Positions 43,645-51,320 of a stretch of DNA of 64,000 nucleotides are shown here, in pieces. The number at the start of each line of letters is the position of its first letter. Position 1 is the first letter of the stretch. The notes beneath the pieces were generated by a model, which was not told where the DNA came from, did no database searches, and saw nothing but the letters and a program-made list of their open reading frames with translations. This DNA comes from an uncultured Roseobacter sp. (lineage in GTDB: Bacteria > Pseudomonadota > Alphaproteobacteria > Rhodobacterales > Rhodobacteraceae). A program made the translations under genes and the position numbers. The stretch lies in contig NZ_CANMDB010000006.1 of NCBI RefSeq assembly GCF_947496515.1, positions 124,001 through 188,000 of the forward strand. Direction: 5' to 3'.

Positions 43645-43669
43645 TGGCTTTTCGCAAAGCGAAACGCCA
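43645..43669 (+). terminator. hairpin after tRNA-Ser (first of three alike)
   Basis: Stem GGC-T-TTTCGC, loop AAA, GCGAAA-C-GCC. Two further hairpins of the same plan follow at 43763-43785 and 43880-43901 with compensatory base changes (CGC/GCG to CTG/CAG to TTT/AAA). Confidence 0.6.
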
Positions 43670-43901
43670 AAACCATCTGACACAAAGAGACTGGCGGCAG
43701 TCGTTTCGCAGAAAAGATGAGAGCTTCCGAGGTTCGAACTCTCTCCCGACGGGTCCGCCACAGGCTTTTCTGGAACAGAAACGCCAGTTCCCTTCAGATA
43801 GAAGACCTGAGCGGCAGTTGCATCGCAGATGCAACGAGAGCGTCCAAGGTTCGAACTATGTGCCGTTCGCCTCGCCACAGGCGTTTTTGGAAAAAAACGC
43901 C
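43670..43901 (+). repeat. tandem tRNA-3'-end-like units after tRNA-Ser
   Basis: Two ~115-base units follow the tRNA. Each carries a GCGGCAGT..TCGCAGA block, a GAGAGC..TCC.A block, a GGTTCGAAC T-loop-like core (43731-43739, 43848-43856), a degenerate acceptor-like end with GCCA (about 43757-43760 and 43874-43877), and a hairpin copied from the tRNA terminator. TTCGAA cores are spaced 112 and 117 bases. Neither unit folds as a full tRNA, so they look like decayed partial tRNA duplicates or a repeated small RNA. Confidence 0.65.
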
Positions 43902-44024
43902 AGATACCTTTCGCTGGTGTGTTCTCGGTTGTGGCTGATCCCACGACGCGAGTTGTGACCGCGACAGTGATGCAGAATGCCCGTCAGCTCATGGCCTGGT
44001 GTCTGACGAACACACGGCGCGCGC

Positions 44025-44489
44025 TCAATGTCCACCGCGTCGATCCGTTCCCCGGAGATGGCGGAGCGCTTGCGGGTCTGGTTGCTGGGCTAGGCGCCGC
44101 GTGAAGCATTCGACAAGCGTAGGATTTCTCGCCCCGGCTTCGCCTCGATCCGAAACATGGAGACGTCGGAAGGACTGTTCGGCCTCCTCGACCACCATCG
44201 CCGGAATGCGCGTCCGTGCAATGCCGATGAATGGCAAGACGTCGGACCCAACCGGGAGAACGGTGTCATACAGTAAGCTTTTCACCTCAAACCCGATTGC
44301 CGAGGCGTCTTGCCCACCCTGACTGGCGGCCTGGGAGCCTGCGACAATCCTACCGACCCCGTCGCGGCTGCTGACGTATCCCCGTTCAATAATCCGCACC
44401 AGAGATCCGATCGGTATTATCTTGGCTGTCGGCACCTTTGGGTTTAACCGATTGATTTTGAGCTTGGGGGGCCCCGTTGTAGCGGGCAC
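44025..44489 (-). CDS. doubtful hypothetical protein
   Basis: A 154-residue frame with no clear ribosome binding site. The middle (about residues 25-110, with IIPIGSLVRIIERGYVSSRDG and LPFIGIARTRIPAMVVEE) looks protein-like and has GC-rich third positions, but the ends look like chance translation. I do not recognise it. It could be a decayed or frameshifted gene. Confidence 0.25.
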   Translation of the reverse strand: MPATTGPPKLKINRLNPKVPTAKIIPIGSLVRIIERGYVSSRDGVGRIVAGSQAASQGGQDASAIGFEVKSLLYDTVLPVGSDVLPFIGIARTRIPAMVVEEAEQSFRRLHVSDRGEAGARNPTLVECFTRRLAQQPDPQALRHLRGTDRRGGH

Positions 44490-44565
44490 GCGCCCCGCGA
44501 ACGAGCCTATTGTTTTTCAAAATTGTTGTACCGGTCCCAAGCGGCATTTTGCGAATTGAAATACC

Positions 44566-44584
44566 GCGTGTATACCGTTTGCAG
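44566..44584 (+). promoter_or_regulatory. GntR operator candidate 1 (upstream of gntR)
   Basis: GCGTGTATACCGTTTGCAG. The 18-base pattern GCGTGTATACC-R-T-Y-TGCA recurs at 45328-45345 before the VOC gene. GTATAC is a palindromic core typical of FCD-type GntR sites. It lies about 40 bases before the gntR start, suggesting autoregulation. Confidence 0.6.
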
Positions 44585-44622
44585 TCATTTGTAGCGATAC
44601 TGCACAATCCAAGAGGTACAAG

Positions 44623-45270
44623 ATGGTCGACGCGGCCCAAACACTCGGGAATTCGGCATTCGAACGCATGAAGGCCATGATCCTCGACGGCACGCTTGAA
44701 CCGGGCACGTTGCTACGGGAAAAGAAATTCGCCGACCGGCTCGGTGTCTCCCGAACCCCGGTCCGAGAGGCGATTGGTCAGCTCATCAGCCAGGGCCTCG
44801 CCACCCGGTCCGAGGGCGGCGCACCGGTCGTCAGCAGCGTATCCCTGAGTGATATCATGGAGATCTTGCATGCCCGCAGCCTGCTGGAATGCGAAACGGC
44901 TAAAAAAGCGGCGACATCGGGCAAAACCATGGAAGAGCTTTTGTCCCTGCGGGCGCAGATCGTCGAGTTTCTGGAGGGGGAGCGACCGGATTCGCGCGCG
45001 CACTCGGCCGTTGATTCGCACCTGCACCTGGAGATCGCGCGGCTTGCAGGCTCAAAGCTTCTTATTGCGTTGATAGAAGGGCTTAAGGTGAAAACGAGCA
45101 TGTTCGATCAGGGCTATATCCCGGACCGCTTTGAGCCCGGCTGCCATGAGCACTTGACGCTGATCGACGCCATTGTGGCGGGGTCGCCGGACGCGGCAGC
45201 CGCCGCGATGAAAGAGCATCTGCTGAATGTCCGCAAAGCGATCATTTCGCATATACATCACCCGTTTTGA
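44623..45270 (+). CDS. GntR family regulator (FCD subfamily)
   Basis: A 215-residue regulator: winged helix-turn-helix (~8-70, LREKKFADRLGVSRTPVREAIGQL) and an all-helical FCD domain (~80-205) with candidate metal ligands in DSHLHLEIARLAGS and CHEHLTLIDAI. The ribosome binding site is AAGAGG. Matching GTATAC-containing sites occur before this gene and before the next operon, so it probably controls the catabolic run downstream in response to a pathway metabolite. Confidence 0.92.
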   Translation: MVDAAQTLGNSAFERMKAMILDGTLEPGTLLREKKFADRLGVSRTPVREAIGQLISQGLATRSEGGAPVVSSVSLSDIMEILHARSLLECETAKKAATSGKTMEELLSLRAQIVEFLEGERPDSRAHSAVDSHLHLEIARLAGSKLLIALIEGLKVKTSMFDQGYIPDRFEPGCHEHLTLIDAIVAGSPDAAAAAMKEHLLNVRKAIISHIHHPF

Positions 45271-45327
45271 CCATTTTTGCAGTCTGTGATGCAGCGCAAT
45301 GAAACGTGCCAGTTGACTTGGCATCCG

Positions 45328-45345
45328 GCGTGTATACCATCTGCA
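45328..45345 (+). promoter_or_regulatory. GntR operator candidate 2 (upstream of VOC gene)
   Basis: GCGTGTATACCATCTGCA, matching the gntR upstream site at 16 of 18 bases. It is followed at once by CATACC, a further half-site. A -35-like TTGACT lies at 45313-45318. Confidence 0.6.
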
Positions 45346-45369
45346 TACCAGTGAGTACCGGGGGTGATA

Positions 45370-45777
45370 ATGGTCACGGCAGCGACGGACGTACGGCGAC
45401 CGGACGGCGGGATCGTTCTGGCGATTACCTTTCAGTACTACCGTGATCTGGCCGCCGCGATGAGGTTCTACGAGGACATTCTCGGCCTGACGCTCGCCAT
45501 TGATCAGGGCTGGTCCAAAATCTACCGCATTGACGGTCAGGCGCATGTGGGCCTCGTGGACGAGACACGCGGCATGAAGAAATGGCGCGCGGAAAAGACG
45601 GTCCAGCTGTGCTTGCGGGTGCCGGATGTCGACGCCTGGTATGCCTGGGCCAAGGCCAGTGCCGTCGCGAACCTGAGCGAGATGTTCGACAGTGCGGAGC
45701 TTGGCATACGTGCCTTCGTCATGGACGATCCTGAAGGTTACCAGATTGAGGTGCAGACTGCGAAGCCGGGGCACTGA
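45370..45777 (+). CDS. VOC (glyoxalase/bleomycin-resistance) family protein
   Basis: A 135-residue single-module VOC protein (ITFQYYRDLAAAMRFYEDILGLTLA, then a FVMDDPEGYQIEVQ end with the metal-ligand Glu). Such proteins act as dimers in lyase, dioxygenase or isomerase reactions on small metabolites. The ATG at 45370 or GTG at 45364 may be used; a G-run serves as ribosome binding site. First gene after the operator and 53 bases before the solute-binding protein gene, so it is likely part of the same pathway. Confidence 0.87.
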   Translation: MVTAATDVRRPDGGIVLAITFQYYRDLAAAMRFYEDILGLTLAIDQGWSKIYRIDGQAHVGLVDETRGMKKWRAEKTVQLCLRVPDVDAWYAWAKASAVANLSEMFDSAELGIRAFVMDDPEGYQIEVQTAKPGH

Positions 45778-45830
45778 CACGAAAAAGGCGACAAACGCGC
45801 CGAAAAAAGAAAACAGTAAGGGAGTTTGCT

Positions 45831-47384
45831 ATGAAATACCTGTCTCAGTCCGCGCTGCGCGCCGGGGCCGTCGGTGTGGCCCTCATGGTCGCAACAGGGG
45901 CCACCGCGCAGGAGAAGTCGGTGATCATCGGCTTGACGTCCGATCCCAGCCATCTGTATCCGCTGGCGGGCGAGGAGCTGTCCTCGAACATCATGTACTA
46001 CCATCTGTACGATCCGCTGGTGAAGCGCAGCGCCGATCTGTCGTTCGGTCCCGGTCTCGCTGAAAGCTGGGAAAACGTGGATGAGACGACCTGGCGTTTC
46101 AAGTTGCGCGAGGGCGTGACGTTCCACAATGGCAACACCTTCACCGCTGATGACGTCGTTTTCACGGTCGCCAAGGCACGCGACTCCATCCGCCCCGATC
46201 TGGTCGCCAACATCGCCGAGATCGTGGCGGTGGATGATCTGACGGTCGAGATCAAGACACCACAGCCCTATGCGGTGCTGCCGAATGATCTGGCGGAATT
46301 GCTGATCCTCGATGAGGAGTACACCACCGAGACGGGCGATGAGCAGATGGACCTCAAGCCCATGGGCACCGGCCCCTACAAGCTGGTGGAGTGGATCAAG
46401 GAAGAAAAGCTGACGCTGGAGGCTTTTGACGACTATTGGGCGGGTGCACCCGAGATCAAGAGCGTCACCTTTCGCCCGATCACGAACCCGGCGACGCGCA
46501 CTGCCGCACTGCTGACCGGCGAGGTGGATGTGATTCAGGATCTTGCCGTGCGGGATGTGGACCGGGTCAAGAGCGAGGCGGATTTCGAGGTGCTGACCCG
46601 GCCCAGCCTGCTGAACGTGGTGCTGGCGATGGACACAAGGGCGCAGTCGCCGACGATTGAGGGCGAGAACCCGATGACTGACGTGCGCGTGCGTCAGGCG
46701 ATCGCCCACGCCATTGACGTGGATGCCATCAACAAGATCGTGATGAACGGGCTGGCGACGCCCAGCGACCAATACGTACCGTCCTCCCACATCGGATATG
46801 TCGAAGGTGCGAATTTCCGCGAGATGTATCCGCTGGACATCGAAAAGGCCAAATCTCTCTTGGCGGAAGCGGGACATCCTGACGGTTTCACCATGACGCT
46901 GGATGCCACCAACAACCGCTATGTCAACGATGCGCAGATCGCGCAGGCGCTTGCCTCCATGCTGGCCAAGATCGGTGTGACCCTTGAACTCAACATCATG
47001 CCTAAGTCGAATTTCTGGGGATACATCCGGGTGCCCACGGAAAACTCCAGCTTCATCATGAGCGGATGGGATGTGCCTGCGGGTGACGCAGGGTCGATGT
47101 ATGGCGCGCTCTTTTACACGAGAGACAAGAAAGAGGGCTACGGTCAGGTGAACCGCGGCTCCTATTCCAACCCTGAGGTTGACGCTCTCGTTGACAAGGC
47201 GGATGCCACGCCCAGCATCGAGGAGCGGGACCAGCATTTGCAGGAGGCGACCAAGATCCTGCTGCAGGAGGTGCCGATGATCCCGGTGCATTATGAGCAG
47301 GACATCTACGCCGCGCGGAAGGGTGTGACGCTGGAGCCGCGGGTGGACAAGTTCATCTGGGCCTACGACATGGACGTCGAGTAA
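45831..47384 (+). CDS. dipeptide/oligopeptide-type ABC transporter solute-binding protein
   Basis: A 517-residue family 5 solute-binding protein. It has a signal peptide (residues 1-26, cleavage after ATAQ), the family signature region LAESWENVDETTWRFKLREGVTFHNG, and conserved DVRVRQAIAHAIDVDAI. It captures the substrate in the periplasm for the permeases that follow. Ribosome binding site AAGGGAG. A rho-independent terminator-like hairpin follows the gene, which would give it higher expression than the permeases. Substrate unknown; the family takes peptides, opines and other compounds. Confidence 0.93.
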   Translation: MKYLSQSALRAGAVGVALMVATGATAQEKSVIIGLTSDPSHLYPLAGEELSSNIMYYHLYDPLVKRSADLSFGPGLAESWENVDETTWRFKLREGVTFHNGNTFTADDVVFTVAKARDSIRPDLVANIAEIVAVDDLTVEIKTPQPYAVLPNDLAELLILDEEYTTETGDEQMDLKPMGTGPYKLVEWIKEEKLTLEAFDDYWAGAPEIKSVTFRPITNPATRTAALLTGEVDVIQDLAVRDVDRVKSEADFEVLTRPSLLNVVLAMDTRAQSPTIEGENPMTDVRVRQAIAHAIDVDAINKIVMNGLATPSDQYVPSSHIGYVEGANFREMYPLDIEKAKSLLAEAGHPDGFTMTLDATNNRYVNDAQIAQALASMLAKIGVTLELNIMPKSNFWGYIRVPTENSSFIMSGWDVPAGDAGSMYGALFYTRDKKEGYGQVNRGSYSNPEVDALVDKADATPSIEERDQHLQEATKILLQEVPMIPVHYEQDIYAARKGVTLEPRVDKFIWAYDMDVE

Positions 47385-47392
47385 GACCATCG

Positions 47393-47426
47393 GCCCCGGC
47401 GGAGCAATCTGCCGGGGCTTTTCTTT
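47393..47426 (+). terminator. intra-operon terminator/attenuator
   Basis: GCCCCGGC (47393-47400), a 10-base loop, GCCGGGGC (47411-47418) and then TTTTCTTT. It separates the binding-protein gene from the permease genes 26 bases further on, as often seen in ABC importer operons. Confidence 0.75.
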
Positions 47427-47451
47427 ATCCTGAGAGACAGAAAACCCCCGC

Positions 47452-48417
47452 ATGTTCGGTTACCTGATCAAACGCCTGATCCAGATGCTGCTGGTGCTCT
47501 GGGTCGTCTCGGTCATCGTGTTCCTGATGATGAGTTTCACCGGCGATCCCGTGTTCATGGTGGTGCCCATCGATGCAACCGATGCCGAGATCGCGCAGGC
47601 GCGGCGGCTGCTGGGCTTGTACGACTCTCTGTTGGTGCAATACTGGAAGTTCATCACCAGCCTGGTTCAGGGCGATTTCGGGCGATCCTACGTGTTTCGC
47701 CAACCGGCAATGACCCTGATCCTCGAACGGATGCCCGCCACGGTCGAGATGGTGCTGGTGGCGATGGTGCTGGCTGTGGTCGTGGCGATCCCGCTGGGCG
47801 TCTATGCGGGGGCCAATCCCAACGGACGGTTGAGCCGCATCATCATGTCCAGTTCACTTTTGGGCATTTCGCTGCCGGGGTTCTGGGTGGGTATGGTGTT
47901 GATCTATCTTTTCGCGGTGAATTGGGGTGTTTTTCCGTCCTCCGGCCGTGGTGACACGGCCGAGGTCTTCGGCCTGCGTGTCAGCCTGCTGACCTGGGAC
48001 GGATGGCACCACATCGCGCTGCCCGCGATCACGCTGTCACTGGGGACGATGGCGATCCTGCTGCGGATGACGCGGGCCGGGATGATGGAGGTCAGCCGAC
48101 AGGATTACATGAAGTTCGCCCGCGCCAAGGGGGCGACGCGCCGCGATGTACTGTACAAACACGGGCTGAAAAACGCGCTCATCCCGGTGGTCACCATATT
48201 CGGGCTGCAACTCGGCGATCTGATTGCCTTTGCCACGATCACCGAGACGATTTTTTCCTGGCCCGGCATGGGCAAGCTGTTGATCGACAGCATTTACCGC
48301 GCCGACCGCCCGGTGATCGTGGTCTACCTGATGCTCGTTGCGCTGATTTTCGTGGTCATTAATTTCCTCGTCGACATCGTCTATACGCTGATCGACCCGC
48401 GCATCACGCTGAAATGA
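47452..48417 (+). CDS. ABC transporter permease (DppB/OppB type)
   Basis: A 321-residue inner-membrane permease with six helices. The N-terminal MFGYLIKRLIQMLLVLWVVS and the EAA loop (YMKFARAKGATRRDVLYKHGLKNA, about residues 217-240) that contacts the ATPases are typical. Pairs with the DppC-type permease 10 bases downstream. Confidence 0.95.
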   Translation: MFGYLIKRLIQMLLVLWVVSVIVFLMMSFTGDPVFMVVPIDATDAEIAQARRLLGLYDSLLVQYWKFITSLVQGDFGRSYVFRQPAMTLILERMPATVEMVLVAMVLAVVVAIPLGVYAGANPNGRLSRIIMSSSLLGISLPGFWVGMVLIYLFAVNWGVFPSSGRGDTAEVFGLRVSLLTWDGWHHIALPAITLSLGTMAILLRMTRAGMMEVSRQDYMKFARAKGATRRDVLYKHGLKNALIPVVTIFGLQLGDLIAFATITETIFSWPGMGKLLIDSIYRADRPVIVVYLMLVALIFVVINFLVDIVYTLIDPRITLK

Positions 48418-48427
48418 GGGCGCTGGC

Positions 48428-49300
48428 ATGACGGCTTTCCTGAGAACAGAGTTCTTTCACAATTATACGCGCAGTTCCTCGGCCATCATCGGCAGCGCCC
48501 TGATGGCGTTCTTTGCGGTGGCCGTGCTCGCGGGGCCGTTTCTGGTGGCGCAGAACCCATACGATATCGCCTCGCTCGATCTTATGGACAGCTATAAGCC
48601 GCCGGTGTGGCTGGATGGGGGCGATCCGCGCTACTGGCTGGGCACGGACGGGCAGGGGCGCGACGTCTGGGCGTCTATTCTCTACGGCGCGCGAATCTCG
48701 GTCTTCATCGGGCTGGTGGCGATGATGGCGTCCTGCGTGATCGGGACGCTGCTGGGGCTGCTCGCGGGTTTTTACGGTGGCATCGTGGACAGCGTCATCA
48801 TGCGCATCGCCGATGTGCAACTGTCGTTTCCGTCCATCCTGATTGCGCTTTTCCTCATGTCGGCGGTGGGCACCGGCGTCGACAAGGTGCTGATCGCGCT
48901 GACGGCGGTGGGGTGGGTCGTCTATGCGCGTACGGTGCGCGGATCGACCCTGTCTGAGATCGAAAAGGAATATGTGCAGGCCGCGCGGGTGGCGGGGCTG
49001 CCCAATCACAAGATCATCCGCAAACATGTTCTGCCCAACGTGCTGACCCCGCTGATCGTGATCGCCACAATCCAGGTGGGTACCTTTGTCCTGATCGAGG
49101 CGTCGCTGAGCTTTCTGGGTGTGGGCGTGCCGATCACGCAACCATCGCTGGGACTGCTGATCAAGAACGGTTTTGACGTCCTTTTCAGCGGATTGTGGTG
49201 GACGTCGGTCTTTCCGGGCGTGGCGATCATGATGCTGGTCTTCGGGATCAACCTCTTTGGTGATTTCCTGCGCGACGAACTGAACCCGAGGTTGAAGTGA
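48428..49300 (+). CDS. ABC transporter permease (DppC/OppC type)
   Basis: A 290-residue permease. Its N-terminal OppC region is followed by the GTDGQGRDVWASILYGARIS segment diagnostic of DppC/OppC, and the EAA loop is YVQAARVAGLPNHKIIRKHVLPN. Forms the channel with the DppB-type partner. The stop overlaps the next gene's ATG by one base. Confidence 0.95.
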   Translation: MTAFLRTEFFHNYTRSSSAIIGSALMAFFAVAVLAGPFLVAQNPYDIASLDLMDSYKPPVWLDGGDPRYWLGTDGQGRDVWASILYGARISVFIGLVAMMASCVIGTLLGLLAGFYGGIVDSVIMRIADVQLSFPSILIALFLMSAVGTGVDKVLIALTAVGWVVYARTVRGSTLSEIEKEYVQAARVAGLPNHKIIRKHVLPNVLTPLIVIATIQVGTFVLIEASLSFLGVGVPITQPSLGLLIKNGFDVLFSGLWWTSVFPGVAIMMLVFGINLFGDFLRDELNPRLK

Positions 49301-50295
49301 TGAAAGACGCAGCCACGCCTGTGCTTCTTGAGGTCCGCGATCTGCGCACCTACTTTCACACGTTTTCGGGGACTGTCCGGGCCGTGAACGGTGTCAGCTT
49401 CGAGATCGGGCAGGGCGAGGTGATGGGTCTTGTGGGCGAAAGCGGCGGGGGCAAATCGGTCGTTGGCTTTTCGATACTGGGCTTGATCGACAGCCCCGGC
49501 AGGATCGAGGGGGGCGAGATCCTGCTGGAAGGCCGCGACCTTGTCACAGCCGGAGAGGATCATCTGCGTGATGTACGCGGGCGCGAGATTTCAATGGTGT
49601 TTCAGGATCCGATGACCTCGCTCAACCCGCTGCACACCGTAGGCCGGCAGATGGACGAGGTTCTGCGCCTGCACAGTGATCTGCGCGCAGATACCCGGCA
49701 TCGGGCCTGCGTTGAGATGCTGGAGAGTGTCGGCATCAGCCGTGCAGCCGAACGGCTCAAGGCCTATCCGCATCAGTTTTCTGGCGGGATGCGACAGCGG
49801 GTCGTGATCGCCATCGCAATGCTGGCCAATCCCAAGCTGATCATTGCCGACGAGCCGACTACCGCGCTGGATGTGACCATCCAAAGCCAGATCCTGAAGC
49901 TCATGCGCGCGCAGATCGCAGACAAGGGCGCGTCGATGATTTTGATCACCCATGATCTGGCCGTGGTCTCTGAGATGGCGGACCATATTACCGTCCTTTA
50001 CTGCGGCAATGTCGTCGAACGCGGACGCACGCGGGACCTGATCGAAAACCCCGCCCATCCCTACACGCGGGGCCTGATCGACAGCATCCCCGACACCAGC
50101 GAAAGGCTGGACCGGCTGAATCAGATCCCGGGATCTGTGCCCGATATCCGCACGCTGCCTGCGGGATGCAATTTTCGCGATCGTTGCCCCAGGGCACAAG
50201 CGCTTTGCGCGACGGAGGAACCGGTGCTGGCCCCGCAGCACAACGGGCTGATGGCGGCCTGTCATTTCCCCCTGCAACCGGGAGAACGGCCATGA
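49300..50295 (+). CDS. ABC transporter ATP-binding protein (DppD/OppD type)
   Basis: A 331-residue ATPase. Walker A GESGGGKS (46-53), signature FSGGMRQR, Walker B LIIADEPTTALD and the OppD C-terminal zinc/Cys motif (CNFRDRCPRAQALC) are intact. The ATG at 49300 (TGATG overlap) or GTG at 49297 may be used. Overlaps the DppF-type gene by 4 bases. Confidence 0.95.
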   Translation: MKDAATPVLLEVRDLRTYFHTFSGTVRAVNGVSFEIGQGEVMGLVGESGGGKSVVGFSILGLIDSPGRIEGGEILLEGRDLVTAGEDHLRDVRGREISMVFQDPMTSLNPLHTVGRQMDEVLRLHSDLRADTRHRACVEMLESVGISRAAERLKAYPHQFSGGMRQRVVIAIAMLANPKLIIADEPTTALDVTIQSQILKLMRAQIADKGASMILITHDLAVVSEMADHITVLYCGNVVERGRTRDLIENPAHPYTRGLIDSIPDTSERLDRLNQIPGSVPDIRTLPAGCNFRDRCPRAQALCATEEPVLAPQHNGLMAACHFPLQPGERP

Positions 50296-51320
50296 CCGAC
50301 GCCGCCGTTCTGGAGGTGCGCGACCTGCACATGCAGTTTCCCATCGGCGGTGGCATCCTCGACCGTCTCAGGCTGGACCGACGCGGCATCCGGCTGGAAA
50401 ACCCGATCGTCAAAGCGGTCAATGGCGTAAGCCTGCGGATCGAGCGGGGGGAGATCATGGCGCTGGTGGGCGAAAGTGGTTGTGGCAAGTCAACCGTCGC
50501 CAAGACGATCGCGCGCATTTACAAACCGACGCGCGGCGAGGTGCGGATCGACGGCACGGACGTGGCGGATTTTGGTTATGCTCAGATGCTCCCCGTGCGG
50601 GCGCGGATGCAGATGATCTTTCAGGATCCCTATGCGTCGCTGAACCCGCGTCAACGGGTGCGCGACATCGTGGCCGAGCCCTTGCTGGAGCAGAGCAAGA
50701 CGGCGCAAATGCGCGCGGCGGTGCCGGACCGCATCGCGCAGCTTCTGGCGCGGGTCGGTCTGAACGCGGAGCATGCGGGCCGCTACCCGCACCAGTTTTC
50801 GGGCGGTCAGCGCCAGCGCATCGGGATCGCGCGCGCACTGTCGGTCACGCCCGGCCTGATCATCGCCGATGAGCCGGTGTCGGCGCTGGATGTGTCTATT
50901 CAGGCGCAAATTCTCAACCTCATGAAAGATCTGCGCGACGAATTTGGTCTGGCCTATCTCTTCATCAGCCACGATTTGTCTGTCGTCCATCACATCGCCG
51001 ATAAGGTCGGCGTGATGTATCTGGGGTTCATGGTCGAAAACGCCGCGCGCGACGTGCTTTTCGCGCGTCCGCGTCACCCCTATACACGCGCGTTGTTGTC
51101 GGCGGCCCCCAGCATCAAGCCGAAGCGCGACAAAGAGGAAATTCTGCTGACGGGTGAGGTGCCCTCGGCGCTGGATTTGCCGTCGGGATGCTGTTTCCGG
51201 ACCCGCTGCCCCTTTGCATGGGACCGCTGCGCCAGCGAGCAGCCGGCGCTGCAGGATGTGGGTGATGGACAGACCGTCGCCTGCCATCTGATCGACGAGC
51301 CCGAAAGGGACATATTGTGA
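50292..51320 (+). CDS. ABC transporter ATP-binding protein (DppF/OppF type)
   Basis: A 342-residue ATPase, partner of the DppD-type subunit. Walker A GESGCGKS, signature FSGGQRQR, Walker B LIIADEPVSALD and the C-terminal CCFRTRCPFAWDRC motif are intact. The start overlaps the previous gene by 4 bases (ATGA) and the end overlaps the next by 4 (GTGA), so translation of the run is tightly coupled. Confidence 0.95.
   Translation: MTDAAVLEVRDLHMQFPIGGGILDRLRLDRRGIRLENPIVKAVNGVSLRIERGEIMALVGESGCGKSTVAKTIARIYKPTRGEVRIDGTDVADFGYAQMLPVRARMQMIFQDPYASLNPRQRVRDIVAEPLLEQSKTAQMRAAVPDRIAQLLARVGLNAEHAGRYPHQFSGGQRQRIGIARALSVTPGLIIADEPVSALDVSIQAQILNLMKDLRDEFGLAYLFISHDLSVVHHIADKVGVMYLGFMVENAARDVLFARPRHPYTRALLSAAPSIKPKRDKEEILLTGEVPSALDLPSGCCFRTRCPFAWDRCASEQPALQDVGDGQTVACHLIDEPERDIL

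Larger units (their letters stand above)
43902..44622. other. gene-poor stretch between tRNA-Ser repeats and gntR
   Basis: These 721 bases hold only one doubtful reading frame (44025-44489, minus strand). The last 120 bases are more AT-rich and carry the gntR control region. No integrase or transposase remnant is seen, although decayed mobile DNA would be plausible here next to a tRNA gene. Confidence 0.4.
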
